A stretch of 50,531 nt of DNA from Bacillota bacterium (GTDB lineage Bacteria; Bacillota; Clostridia; Acetivibrionales; Acetivibrionaceae), in contig JAEWSG010000154.1 in assembly GCA_023398495.1 (NCBI GenBank), positions 1 through 50,531 of the forward strand, read 5' to 3'. The position numbers and the translations under genes were made by a program. Shown piece after piece: positions 35,758-44,269 of the stretch; the first letter of the stretch is position 1, and each line of letters begins with the position of its first letter. The notes beneath the pieces were generated by a model that was not told the DNA's origin, did not search any database, and saw only the letters and a program-made list of their open reading frames with translations.

Positions 35758-36046
35758 ATGGTAACGAAAAAAGAAAGGGTGGTAGTAGCAGAAGTGAACA
35801 AAGAAGCTATGTTAGTCTCAAATATTTTAAGTGGGGATATAACAGTAAATGGTGTTTTTCTACATGGATTTTTAAAATTGCAGTTACCGTGTTTAAAACC
35901 GAGTATAGCAAGAAAAAGAGTAGGGAATCAAAAAAGGTTGAGGATATGTTAGTTAGTCAAGAGTTTTCAAATATTACCGAACTGGAAAGAACACTTGAAA
36001 ATATCGAAATATATAGGACAATATATAAGGATTATGATTGCATGTG
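35758..36046 (+). pseudogene. Possible frameshifted gene remnant
   Basis: An ATG at 35758 opens a Lys/Val-rich frame (KKERVVVAEVNKEAMLVSN). Near 35820 a second frame looks more coding: FKWGYNSKWCFSTWIFK, then KTEYSKKKSRESKKVEDML and TELERTLENIEIYRTIYKDY, ending at a TGA at 36044. A single shift around 35820-35840 would join them. I cannot name the product. It lies just upstream of the response regulator. Confidence 0.3.
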
Positions 36047-36121
36047 ATTTCAAAACTCATATTACAATTATAACACAACTTTATGATAAAATGGACACAT
36101 GTTGAAAAGGTGGTATTGTAT

Positions 36122-36775
36122 ATGCTTAATATTTTGATTGTAGAAGATGAAAAGGCAATTTCCAATTTGATATACATAAACCTAAGTGATGAGGGCTATC
36201 ACTGTACCTGTGCTTTTGACGGGAGGCAGGCAGCCGATATGGTCGAAAAAGAGGATTTTGACTTGGTTTTACTTGATATTATGCTGCCAGAAATTGATGG
36301 CTATGAGTTGCTTGAATACATCAAACCGTTTGGAATGCCTGTAATTTTTATTACTGCAAAGGGCTTTGTCGATGATCGTATTAAAGGGCTCAGGCTTGGT
36401 GCTGATGACTATATTGTGAAGCCGTTCCAAATAGGAGAACTGTCTGCACGGGTTGAAGCGGTTTTACGCAGATACGGCAAAAGCGAAAGACAATTATCTT
36501 TTTATGGTGTTGATATCAATACTGATTCGCGGCAGGTAAAAAAAGACGGACAGGTTATTGATCTGACTGTTAAGGAGTTTGATTTGCTGATTGAGCTTAT
36601 ACATAATAAAAATGTGGCATTATACCGCAACCAGCTCTATGAAAAGGTTTGGGGTGAGGAATTTGTCGGAGAAACACGGACTCTTGACTCTCACATACAG
36701 CGCCTTAGAAAGAAGCTGGGTTGGGAGGACCGAATCAAGACGGTCTTTCGTATTGGCTACAGACTGGAGGGATAG
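36122..36775 (+). CDS. OmpR/PhoB-type response regulator (VanR-like)
   Basis: A 217-residue regulator. The receiver domain has acidic EDE near 8-10, Asp in LLDIMLPEIDGYE near 50, and Lys in VKPFQ. The winged-helix domain ends FRIGYRLEG. The start at 36122 has AAAGGTGG eight bases upstream. It heads a plus-strand operon with a kinase, an unknown membrane protein and a VanY-like peptidase, which suggests cell-wall stress control. Confidence 0.92.
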   Translation: MLNILIVEDEKAISNLIYINLSDEGYHCTCAFDGRQAADMVEKEDFDLVLLDIMLPEIDGYELLEYIKPFGMPVIFITAKGFVDDRIKGLRLGADDYIVKPFQIGELSARVEAVLRRYGKSERQLSFYGVDINTDSRQVKKDGQVIDLTVKEFDLLIELIHNKNVALYRNQLYEKVWGEEFVGETRTLDSHIQRLRKKLGWEDRIKTVFRIGYRLEG

Positions 36776-36777
36776 TT

Positions 36778-38154
36778 GTGAGACTATTCGTTAAACTGTT
36801 TCTTTACATCACACTTGTATTAAGTATGGCACTATCTCTTTCAGGCTATTTGCTGATCACTTCATCCTATAAAAATGCTGTTAACCGTGAAAATGAACTT
36901 GCACTTGACCAATATCAATATAATAAGTTTTCAGTACAGGCTTCGCTCATAGCAAATGAAGAGAGCTTACAAGAAGCCTTTTCTTTTGACTATGGAAGTA
37001 AGGCTGCGTTTTTTGCAGAGGATAAATCGCTTGTTTTCTCCAATCTTCCTGCCGAGGCTGAAGTTGAAATACTAAACATGGTATCCGATGGGAAAATAAT
37101 TTATAAGCCGGAAAAGATAGGTTCAAAACAATATATTATGGTCTGTGGACAGGTCGTCCAAAACGGAAAAACATATTTTTTAGTGGTTGCTTCGGACATC
37201 ACCTCGATAATGCTGCAAAAAAAGGAGATGATCCAGAGTTTTACAAGGGTCTATTTTCTGACCTTTGGTATAAGTATGCTGCTGATACTTGCACTATCCA
37301 CGTTGATTACGCGTCCGATAAAAAATCTCACAAAAGCGTCGTCATGGATTGCGAAAGGTCATTATAGTAATCGCCTGTCTGCCTCAGGCGGGGATGAGAT
37401 TGCTGAGTTGTCAAGAAGTTTTAACACAATGGCTAAAGCCATTGAGGATAAGGTTGACGAATTATTTGCCAATGCCCGGCAAAAGGAGGAGTTTGTTGCA
37501 AACTTTGCACATGAAATAAAAACTCCTCTTACCTCGGTAATCGGATACGCGGATATGATTTACCAAAAAGACCTTCCGCGCGATGATGTAAAAAAAGCAG
37601 CCGGATATATTTTAGATGAAGGTATGCGTTTAGAAGCATTATCTTTAAAACTGATGGATTTGATTATATTGAACCGTCAGGAATTTGTTCTGGAAGAAAT
37701 GCATGTTAATGAGGTGCTTAAAAATGTTGCCCAAACGCTGGTACCGTTATTGGAGGAAAAGAAGGTTGATTTGGAGCTCAAGGCAGACCAAGCCTACGTC
37801 AGATTGGAATATGATTTATTTAAAACACTATTAATTAATCTTATTGACAATTCTATTAAAGCAGGTTGTACAAGAATTAAAGTTACCGGTAAGCGTTACG
37901 GCAATTGGTATTCAATAAGTGTTTCAGATAATGGATGCGGAATACCGGCACATGAATTGGAGCGTATCACTGAAGCTTTCTATATGGTTGATAAATCGCG
38001 TTCCCGCAAGCAGCATGGTGCTGGCTTGGGACTTGCTTTGGCATCTAGGATTGCTCAAATACATGATACTGAATTAAAATTTACAAGCGAAGAACAAAAA
38101 GGTACCTCTGTTGAAATAAATCTGCATTGTGAGGGGGAAGAAACAGATGAATAG
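36778..38154 (+). CDS. Sensor histidine kinase (HAMP)
   Basis: A 458-residue membrane kinase. Segments near 6-28 and 155-176 flank an outer domain. HAMP follows, with the phosphoacceptor His in FAHEIKTPL, the N box NLIDNSIKAG, DNGCGI and HGAGLGLAL. The GTG start at 36778 lies six bases after GGAGGG and two bases past the regulator stop. It is the partner of the regulator at 36122-36775. Confidence 0.92.
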   Translation: MRLFVKLFLYITLVLSMALSLSGYLLITSSYKNAVNRENELALDQYQYNKFSVQASLIANEESLQEAFSFDYGSKAAFFAEDKSLVFSNLPAEAEVEILNMVSDGKIIYKPEKIGSKQYIMVCGQVVQNGKTYFLVVASDITSIMLQKKEMIQSFTRVYFLTFGISMLLILALSTLITRPIKNLTKASSWIAKGHYSNRLSASGGDEIAELSRSFNTMAKAIEDKVDELFANARQKEEFVANFAHEIKTPLTSVIGYADMIYQKDLPRDDVKKAAGYILDEGMRLEALSLKLMDLIILNRQEFVLEEMHVNEVLKNVAQTLVPLLEEKKVDLELKADQAYVRLEYDLFKTLLINLIDNSIKAGCTRIKVTGKRYGNWYSISVSDNGCGIPAHELERITEAFYMVDKSRSRKQHGAGLGLALASRIAQIHDTELKFTSEEQKGTSVEINLHCEGEETDE

Positions 38155-38941
38155 GCATGGAATATTTTCGGCTTTAGGTATAGTTCTCTCACTTGCCATA
38201 GCTTTTATAGGATGGATACTGGTAAACACCCTGCTTGACAGACAGGAAACAAGGCTGCTTGCAGCCGGAAGCTTCAATGACTCGTCAACAAATGCTGAGA
38301 CTGTGGCCACAAATGCTGAAGTTAAACTGGAAGAAGAGGTTATGGAAAAAATATTGAGAAATTGGAATGTTCAGGGAAGTTATGCAAGGCCACATGAGCC
38401 GGTCAAAGGGCAACTTAATATGGAGCAAGCTATTAACGAAGCTAAAAACGGATTGGCATATTTAAGCAGAAAAGGGGTTATTCCAAAGGATATACTCGAA
38501 GAGGGATTTGTCCACACGAAGGCATCTCTGTTGGAGAATATGCCCAATATAGAAAAGTACAAAAATATAAAGAATAAAGAAGAACTCTCACCGGAATATA
38601 GTTATTGGAACATCACGTTTGACAATGAAAAAATAGGCATCCAGATGACACTTAATGCAGTGACCGGAAAAATGTGGAGAGTAGATATAAATTCATATCA
38701 TTTTGTGGATATGTTTAACAATCAGGATTTGAGAAATTTAATAGAAATATATGAGGACTATCTTGGGCTTGAAGGGGGAGATACTCTCAATGTTAGTGAT
38801 AATATGGCATCAAAGGGCTTTGCCGGTGATATTATCAGAATTGTTGTAATTAAAAAATCAAAAAGTATACAAGCGTCAAAGGCTAAAAAAGAATCTTACG
38901 ATGTTGTGAATTATAACGGAATAAGCCTTGTTTTACAATAA
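38147..38941 (+). CDS. Single-pass membrane protein, unknown, in kinase operon
   Basis: A 264-residue protein with one membrane segment (about 6-28) and an outer domain. ELSPEYSYWNITFDNEKIGIQMTL and AVTGKMWRVDINS look like a PepSY or YycH-like fold, but I am not sure. It overlaps the kinase gene by eight bases, with GAGGGGG as site, so it is tightly coupled and may modulate the kinase. Confidence 0.75.
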   Translation: MNRHGIFSALGIVLSLAIAFIGWILVNTLLDRQETRLLAAGSFNDSSTNAETVATNAEVKLEEEVMEKILRNWNVQGSYARPHEPVKGQLNMEQAINEAKNGLAYLSRKGVIPKDILEEGFVHTKASLLENMPNIEKYKNIKNKEELSPEYSYWNITFDNEKIGIQMTLNAVTGKMWRVDINSYHFVDMFNNQDLRNLIEIYEDYLGLEGGDTLNVSDNMASKGFAGDIIRIVVIKKSKSIQASKAKKESYDVVNYNGISLVLQ

Positions 38942-39070
38942 TTCAACACGAAAAATCAGAAAATTGTGCAAAAACAAGACATATATTACAACTTTGTCAC
39001 ATCTTCAGAACAATTCTATCACACCTTCCTGTTAGGATATATTTATAAATTGGACAGGGAGGTGTTGTTT

Positions 39071-39817
39071 ATGAAAAAAATAATTTACTTATCAACCTTT
39101 TTTGTATTTAGTGTGTTAGTTTTGGCCAGCATATATAATCCTAAAGGTACTCCGTTCGTAAAGGAGGCTGAAGGAGCTAAATCAAGGGAATGCGTCGTAA
39201 AATGTGAAGAATACACAGAAACTGAAGTGGAAAATACTACACAAACTGAAGAAAATGAAGGAGATTGGATGCTTAGATTGGTAAACGATAAAAATCCACT
39301 GCCAGATACATTTAAACCGAGATTAAAGAATCTGCCCAACGGTCAACAATTTGATGAACGTGCAATTGAACAACTCAATTCAATGCTTGCAGCAGCAAAG
39401 CGGGAAGGTTTATCGCCTATTGTTTGTTCTGCATACAGATCTTTCAAAAAACAGCAGAAACTTTTTAATAATCAGGTAAATAAGCAAATGTTAAAAGGAC
39501 TTGATGCCAAACAGGCTGATATTGAGGCGAGAAAGACTGTAAGCTATCCAGGGATGAGTGAACATAATTTAGGACTTGCGGTGGATATTGTTTCACTAGA
39601 ATACCAACTCCTTAATGAAAAACAAGCTGATACCAAAGAAGCAAAATGGCTTGCCAAGCATTGCAGTGAGTATGGTTTTATACTTCGATATCCGAAAGGG
39701 AAAAGCGATATTACAGGTATTGTCTATGAGCCTTGGCATTTTAGATATGTAGGTGAAGTCCATGCTAGAGAAATTATGAAAAAGGGACTATGTCTTGAAG
39801 AGTATTTGTACAAATAA
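39071..39817 (+). CDS. D-alanyl-D-alanine carboxypeptidase, VanY-like (M15B)
   Basis: A 248-residue peptidase with an N-terminal signal anchor (about 3-20). The zinc site of M15 enzymes is visible: SAYRSFKKQQ, PGMSEHNLGLAVDI (His and Asp ligands), and EPWHFRYVG (His ligand and catalytic Glu). It trims the last D-Ala of peptidoglycan stems outside the membrane. GGGAGGTGTTGTTT precedes the ATG at 39071. No vanHAX genes are present, so housekeeping or mild resistance is more likely than full glycopeptide resistance. Confidence 0.9.
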   Translation: MKKIIYLSTFFVFSVLVLASIYNPKGTPFVKEAEGAKSRECVVKCEEYTETEVENTTQTEENEGDWMLRLVNDKNPLPDTFKPRLKNLPNGQQFDERAIEQLNSMLAAAKREGLSPIVCSAYRSFKKQQKLFNNQVNKQMLKGLDAKQADIEARKTVSYPGMSEHNLGLAVDIVSLEYQLLNEKQADTKEAKWLAKHCSEYGFILRYPKGKSDITGIVYEPWHFRYVGEVHAREIMKKGLCLEEYLYK

Positions 39818-40106
39818 TGGCTTTTTCCAATCGCTTTTGCAGTTTTCCCTTTTTTCTTCTGTAATAAGCATATATCTCTCCGTCAGGAATCCATATTTGT
39901 GCTTCTTCAATTTTTTGAAAGACATACTCTAAAATAGATTCGTCCTCCCGTTTACCGGGCAACTTTCCAGACTCCACATAAAACTTGTGATACACTTCAT
40001 AAAACCATTGTGCAATCTTTTCTTTCTGACTTTCTTTTAATGCAGAAAATCTTTTATTCATCTGAAGCAGTCTGCCATCAACCATCTTGTGATTCTTACG
40101 GGACAT
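39774..40106 (-). CDS. Conserved small basic protein, unknown
   Basis: A 110-residue protein rich in Lys and Glu. SALKESQKEKIAQWFYE and EAQIWIPDGEIYAYYRRKKGKLQKR look like a conserved small Firmicutes protein seen near accessory genes, but I cannot name it. AAGGAG lies about ten bases before the ATG. It overlaps the convergent VanY gene by 44 bases. A 25-residue frame (MADEVSEDVKEIEKMIEK) ends just over its start. Confidence 0.6.
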   Translation of the reverse strand: MSRKNHKMVDGRLLQMNKRFSALKESQKEKIAQWFYEVYHKFYVESGKLPGKREDESILEYVFQKIEEAQIWIPDGEIYAYYRRKKGKLQKRLEKAIICTNTLQDIVPFS

Positions 40107-40206
40107 AGCACAAATTCTCCTTTTCTATCATTTTTTCTATTTCCTTAACATCTTCGGAAACTTCATCTGCCATTCTAGCCCCTGATTTTATCAACTTGCA
40201 CACCAC

Positions 40207-40500
40207 TTAAGTGAGATTTCTCACCTGTACCTTTCCTTCTGAAAACATCATTTCTTTGTCGCAAATTTTTAAAACCGCTGCCCTGTAGGTTATAATCAAC
40301 ACTGTTTTATCTGTCATGGTACGAAGATTGCAAAGCAGCTGTTCTTCTGTTTTTTCATCTAATGCACTAATTATAAGGATTATGAAAGAAAATATGAATA
40401 GAAAATAGAATTTTCCATCTCAATTTCACTAGCATCCGTTGTTGGCTTACTTAATTCCACTTTTGGTTTTGTAAATTTTTCAATTCTGTAAAAAATTCTT
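40207..40500 (-). pseudogene. ABC exporter relic with its ATPase core deleted
   Basis: On the minus strand, RIEKFTKPKVELSKP reads like the linker between membrane and ATPase domains of a peptide-exporter ABC protein. After a frame change SALDEKTEEQLLCNLR and DKTVLIITYRAAVLKICDK read like the D-loop to the C terminus of the ATPase, ending with TAA at 40207-40209. Walker A, the signature and most of the core between them are absent, so an internal deletion is likely. Confidence 0.6.
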
Positions 40501-40536
40501 ACTTGTTATTACAAGAAACAAGGAAAATGACACCCA

Positions 40537-41376
40537 CTACCATAATCTTTCAATTCCATCATCTGTTATTTTTATGACACCCTCTTTTAAAAGCCTTCCA
40601 ACAGCTCTTTTAAAAGCAGCCTTACTCATGTTCAATTCAGCTTTAATATGTTCTGGAGAGCTTTTGTCATTAAGAGAAAGCTTTCCATTTCTTAATTTCA
40701 ACCTATCGATAATTTTTTGAGCATCGCTCTCTATTTCATTGTAAGACTCTTCTCTCAAGCTCAATTCCAGCTTCCCATCCTGCCTTACCTTTTTAATTCT
40801 TATATCTACGCTGTCACCTTCTTTAAAATTTCCATACAGCTCCTTATTTGGAATCAAACCTTGATACTTGTTGTCTACAGCTACAAAAGCCCCCAACTCT
40901 TTACTGATACTATAGATGGTTCCACGAACTCTATCATTTTCTTTATATGGCGATTCGCTGCTTAACAAATTATAAATATTCATAGTTGCACATAATCTGT
41001 TGCTGCTATCTATATATAATGCAACTAAATATGAACCACCTGTTATAACCTTACCCACCTGTTCCCTAAAAGGTAAAAACAAGTCTTTCTCCAGGCCCCA
41101 GTCTAAAAAAGCACCGATTCCTGTAGTTTCAATTACTTGTAGAACAGCTAGTTCGCCAATTTTAATCTTTGGTTTTTTCATCGTAGATATCATTCTATCT
41201 TCTGAATCTTTATATACAAAAACCTCTATTTCATCACCTATTTCAATATCCTCTGGCACCTGATTTTTTGGTAGTAAAATATCATCCCCACTTTTATCAC
41301 TAGCTGAGTTCAGGTATACCCCAATCTGGGTCTTTCTAACTACTTGAAGTTTCTGGCTTTTCCCTAATTCAATCAT
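40537..41376 (-). CDS. cvfB: S1 RNA-binding protein, CvfB family
   Basis: A 279-residue protein with consecutive S1-type beta-barrel domains (the motifs GVYLNS, GAFLDWGLEKDLFLP and GAFVAVDNKYQGLIP mark three) and a C-terminal winged helix (AELNMSKAAFKRAVGRLLKEG). This is the CvfB/YitL layout, which binds RNA and affects virulence factors in staphylococci. AGAAGGGATAAG precedes the ATG. Confidence 0.9.
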   Translation of the reverse strand: MIELGKSQKLQVVRKTQIGVYLNSASDKSGDDILLPKNQVPEDIEIGDEIEVFVYKDSEDRMISTMKKPKIKIGELAVLQVIETTGIGAFLDWGLEKDLFLPFREQVGKVITGGSYLVALYIDSSNRLCATMNIYNLLSSESPYKENDRVRGTIYSISKELGAFVAVDNKYQGLIPNKELYGNFKEGDSVDIRIKKVRQDGKLELSLREESYNEIESDAQKIIDRLKLRNGKLSLNDKSSPEHIKAELNMSKAAFKRAVGRLLKEGVIKITDDGIERLW

Positions 41377-41402
41377 CTTATCCCTTCTTTAATACATATT
41401 AT

Positions 41403-41531
41403 TTATTTTGAATTCTCCTTAGGCTTCTTTACTTTAATCTTTTTGGATATCTTAGGGGCTCTAGTATCTTTCCAAACTTTATTCTTCTTTTTCTTTAACT
41501 TATCTGGGTTTTTAAATGACACTCCATTCAC
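41403..41531 (-). CDS. Possible 42-residue Lys-rich peptide or C-terminal relic
   Basis: From a GTG at 41531 a 42-codon frame encodes a strongly basic peptide (FKNPDKLKKKKNKVWKDTRA, then KISKKIKVKKPKEN) with about 19 Lys. The AAAGGT before the GTG is too close to be a good site. It could be the tail of a lost RNA-binding or helicase gene. It lies directly upstream of CvfB. Confidence 0.35.
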   Translation of the reverse strand: MNGVSFKNPDKLKKKKNKVWKDTRAPKISKKIKVKKPKENSK

Positions 41532-41669
41532 ACCTTTCAAATTAATTCCTAACTATTTTCCCATACCTCAGGGATCCCCTATTCTTCGTTTACTCAAACA
41601 AATTTTAACAAAATGCCCAAGCCGAAATTATTCAACCTGCGTTTTGAAATAGGGTCAACCGTAAAAGTC
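41532..41669. other. Short gene-free stretch
   Basis: I see no gene, stem or promoter in these 138 bases between the basic-peptide frame and the recombinase relic. Confidence 0.3.
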
Positions 41670-41831
41670 TTACCTATTTATTTTCTCATCCTCAAAATAG
41701 ACAGCGATATTCTTTTCTTTAAGCATTCGAACATATTTTAATGTGTCGAAAGTATTCTGGCAAATCTTGAAATTGCCCCTTTTTCTATTGGATAAAGCGT
41801 TTCTTGCCGTGATCACTTCAACCTCAGGCAT
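41670..41831 (-). pseudogene. Serine recombinase N-terminal domain fragment
   Basis: The minus frame from 41831 to a TAA at 41670 encodes NTFDTLKYVRMLKEKNIAVY then FEDEKIN. This matches the part of the resolvase domain of large serine recombinases that follows the first catalytic Arg motif (usual form N-TLDTLxYVRMLKEKGV). The catalytic Ser region and everything after residue about 100 are missing. The first 20 residues do not look like a recombinase. Confidence 0.65.
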
Positions 41832-41893
41832 ATAATTACTTCCTTTTTGTGTTCCTTTTATCGTCTCTATTATATCTTAATCAGTTACACAAT

Positions 41894-42076
41894 TCAAGAA
41901 ATTAGGTCGTCAGAGATGATCTGATAATCCTTCATTAGAGCGTCTGCTGTAGCGACAGTCATCACTGTGTCATCCGTGAAAAAGCACTCGTCACGGAACA
42001 GCGGGAAATCTTTTGTTTTGATGTTATTCCACTCGTAGACAGAACCTACGATGTCGCCAATAATCGCTCCGAGCAT
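41894..42076 (-). pseudogene. ADP-ribosylglycohydrolase, N-terminal fragment
   Basis: A 60-residue frame matching the start of DraG/ARH hydrolases: GAIIGDIVGSVYEW, then FFTDDTVMTVATADAL, the first magnesium-binding TDD motif of the family. Full proteins have about 250-300 residues and further Asp ligands near the C terminus. These are absent: the frame ends at 41894 and a recombinase fragment begins 60 bases further on. The start meets the stop of the vWA gene. Confidence 0.8.
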
Positions 42077-42729
42077 TATTTTCGACCTCCCCGACGCTTC
42101 ACATCCTTACGGATTTCCTCAAAGCAAGCCTCATCAACAGTTCCCGCCTCACGGAATGTCGCTACTGCCTGCGCCATTACTGTATAGTTTAATTGTGTTC
42201 CTTCGCTGTCTGCGAGATAGTCAACCGCTCTGTCAGGTGCAATCCCAAAACGTCCTGCGGTTTCTACTGCGTCGATATTTGCACCAAGAAAAATAAACTC
42301 CCATCCATATTTTGTTTTTTGCCGTTCAATCTGTGCTTTCACCTTTTCGGCAGAGTATTCCCGGCTGGAGTTTTCTTCGCCGTCTGTGATTATAACAAAC
42401 ATCACTTTTTCAGCACGGTAGTCAACAGCGGTATGCTTCTGAGCGTTGCCAATCTTGTGGATTGTCCTGCCGATTGCATCAAGAAGTGCAGTCGAGCCGC
42501 CGATTTTGTACTCCTTTTCAGTAATAGCACTGACTGCCTTAAGATCGATACGATCGTGAAGCAGTTCGTAGTTGTTATCGAACAACACCGTTGTAATGCG
42601 GCATTTGCCCCCTACGTCTTGTTGCTTTGCAAGCATTGAGTTGTATCCACCAATTGTGTCAGCTTCCAAACCGCCCATTGAACCACTTTTGTCGAGTATA
42701 AATACCAGTTCCGTTAATCCTTTTTTCAT
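42076..42729 (-). CDS. von Willebrand factor A domain protein
   Basis: A 217-residue single-domain vWA protein. The metal site (MIDAS) is complete: DKSGS at 13-17, Thr in GGSTALLDAIG, and Asp in IITDGEENS. No membrane segment or signal is seen, so it is cytoplasmic and TerY-like. AAGGAGG lies before the ATG, partly inside a hairpin (42741-42765). It lies between the macro-domain gene and the glycohydrolase fragment. Confidence 0.88.
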   Translation of the reverse strand: MKKGLTELVFILDKSGSMGGLEADTIGGYNSMLAKQQDVGGKCRITTVLFDNNYELLHDRIDLKAVSAITEKEYKIGGSTALLDAIGRTIHKIGNAQKHTAVDYRAEKVMFVIITDGEENSSREYSAEKVKAQIERQKTKYGWEFIFLGANIDAVETAGRFGIAPDRAVDYLADSEGTQLNYTVMAQAVATFREAGTVDEACFEEIRKDVKRRGGRK

Positions 42730-42740
42730 TACTATGTCCT

Positions 42741-42765
42741 CCTTAAGTTTTATTATAACTTAAGG
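42741..42765 (-). promoter_or_regulatory. Hairpin covering the vWA ribosome site
   Basis: A perfect 9-bp stem CCTTAAGTT/AACTTAAGG with a 7-base loop. On the minus strand its 3' arm ends in AAGG, the first half of the AAGGAGG of the vWA gene. The stem would partly hide the ribosome site. Confidence 0.45.
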
Positions 42766-42809
42766 ATAACAATTCCCGTAGGAAGTAGGGTCGCTCGAAA
42801 AGCGACAAT

Positions 42810-42983
42810 TTACCTCTGAGAAGCAAAGCCCTCATATTTAGGTTCAAATTTATAGTGCATTACTCCCTCAATCAACTCCAGAATGAAAACACCTAAGTCT
42901 GCATCAATAATTACATCAATCCGGCGAAAGTTACTTTTAATCCAGTCTTTTATGTTCGGAGGAGCAATGTTTAAGTCACTCAT
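42810..42983 (-). CDS. Small 57-residue protein, unknown, in macro/vWA operon
   Basis: A frame from ATG 42983 to TAA 42810 encodes a 57-residue acidic-to-neutral peptide (IAPPNIKDWIKSNFRRIDV, then IDADLGVFILELIEGVMHY). It lies 27 bases after the macro-domain stop and before the vWA gene. The ribosome site is weak (TGGA). It may be the C-terminal end of a lost gene or a true small operon member. Confidence 0.45.
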   Translation of the reverse strand: MSDLNIAPPNIKDWIKSNFRRIDVIIDADLGVFILELIEGVMHYKFEPKYEGFASQR

Positions 42984-43009
42984 TCCACTATCGGAAAGAA
43001 GAGATCAAC

Positions 43010-44041
43010 TCAACCTCCCAATAGCGGCTGGTCGTACTCGAACAGCACCTCATTTATCTCGAAAACATCATATTTGCCGTTGATAATGAAATACTTAACT
43101 ATAACATCGAACTTTACAGCATGGGAAAGTGCATATCCCGCCCGCTCCAAGAGGTTGTCGGTTTCGTCAAGCGATAACTCCAGTGCTAAAGCGAGGGCAA
43201 TGGCCGTACGCTTACTTGGCATATAGCCTTTATTGCTCCTAATCTTGGAGAATAATTTGCGGTCGAGGTTAGCCCGTTTATAAACAGCAACATCCGACAT
43301 TTCCTTAGCATCAATCAGCCGAAGAAGCATCTGGGAGAATGGCTCATCAAGGTTGCCGACCAAATCATCAAGTGGGACAGGTGCTCCCACTGATGGAGAG
43401 AGCATCTCTTCAAAAATAGGCTCATTGTAATTAGTAACATCTTCGTCAGCTTCGTATAAGGCATCCCGCTCCACATCAAGCAGTTGACTTCTCCTAATTT
43501 CGTGTGTCTCAATGTAATGCTCATCAATGTAGCTTTCCACTGCTCCGAGCAGTTCGCGGCTGATGGAGAATGCTGCCTTGTCATACACCACAAGGGTCAC
43601 ATCCAGGTCATGATCCATAAGGAAATCATGAATTGCCAAAGTAGCCACCTGAAGAGCCTCATCTTTAGGGTAGCCGTATATGCCGCTTGAAATCAGCGGA
43701 AACGCTATGGTTTCACAGTCATTTTCAACGGCTCTTTTCAGCGAGTTCGTATAGGCGGCACGGAGATGCTGCTCGTTTTGCTCCTTGTTCCATTGCCGAT
43801 AGACGGGACCTGCTGCATGGATAATGAACTTAGCAGGCAGATCGAATCCCGGCGTGATAACTGTCTCACCCGTCTTAATTGGGGCAAGTTTATCACAGGC
43901 GGCTTGAAGTTGTGTCGATCCCGCCGCTTTGAATATTGCACCACAAACCCCACCGCCCATTTGCAGGTCGGTGTTTGCAGCGTTGACAATAGCGTCAACC
44001 TTTATTTTTGTGATGTCCTGATGGACTATGGTAAAGGGCAT
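43010..44041 (-). CDS. Macro-domain ADP-ribose hydrolase with helical C-terminal domain
   Basis: A 343-residue protein. Residues 1-175 form a macro domain with the ADP-ribose loops NAANTDLQMGGGVCGAI (from about 20) and PLISSGIYGYP (about 130). The enzyme would remove ADP-ribose from protein or deacetylate O-acetyl-ADP-ribose. Residues about 250-343 form a helical domain (YKRANLDRKLFSKIRS, TAIALALALELSLDET, LLERAGYALS) resembling an XRE-type fold. GGAGGGATTAAGCT precedes the ATG. Confidence 0.9.
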   Translation of the reverse strand: MPFTIVHQDITKIKVDAIVNAANTDLQMGGGVCGAIFKAAGSTQLQAACDKLAPIKTGETVITPGFDLPAKFIIHAAGPVYRQWNKEQNEQHLRAAYTNSLKRAVENDCETIAFPLISSGIYGYPKDEALQVATLAIHDFLMDHDLDVTLVVYDKAAFSISRELLGAVESYIDEHYIETHEIRRSQLLDVERDALYEADEDVTNYNEPIFEEMLSPSVGAPVPLDDLVGNLDEPFSQMLLRLIDAKEMSDVAVYKRANLDRKLFSKIRSNKGYMPSKRTAIALALALELSLDETDNLLERAGYALSHAVKFDVIVKYFIINGKYDVFEINEVLFEYDQPLLGG

Positions 44042-44076
44042 AGCTTAATCCCTCCATTCGATTTATATTAAACATT

Positions 44077-44269
44077 TCAGCATACCATCGCTACCAAATT
44101 GGCGAGGCACCATAAAAGTGCTTTATCGTAGTGATTCATGCTACGGTCACTAATACACTTCAAAAAATCAGCATCATAGCTTACGGAATAATCTACTCCA
44201 TCAAAGAAAGTGAGTAACCAAGCAGCGTTCTGACGATTGCGACTATCCGCAGTTTGTTTTATTTTGTAT
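44077..44269 (-). pseudogene. 3' gene fragment, unknown family
   Basis: A minus frame closed by TGA at 44077 encodes NRQNAAWLLTFFDGVDYSVS then DFLKCISDRSMNHYDKALLW. It has no start codon near its 5' end (a TGA lies at 44270). The codon use looks real and the peptide looks like a domain end. I do not recognise it. It lies directly upstream of the macro-domain gene. Confidence 0.4.

Noticed and set aside
36122..39817. Full vancomycin resistance cluster
   Set aside because: Only regulator, kinase and VanY-like genes are present; vanH, vanA and vanX equivalents are absent from the window.
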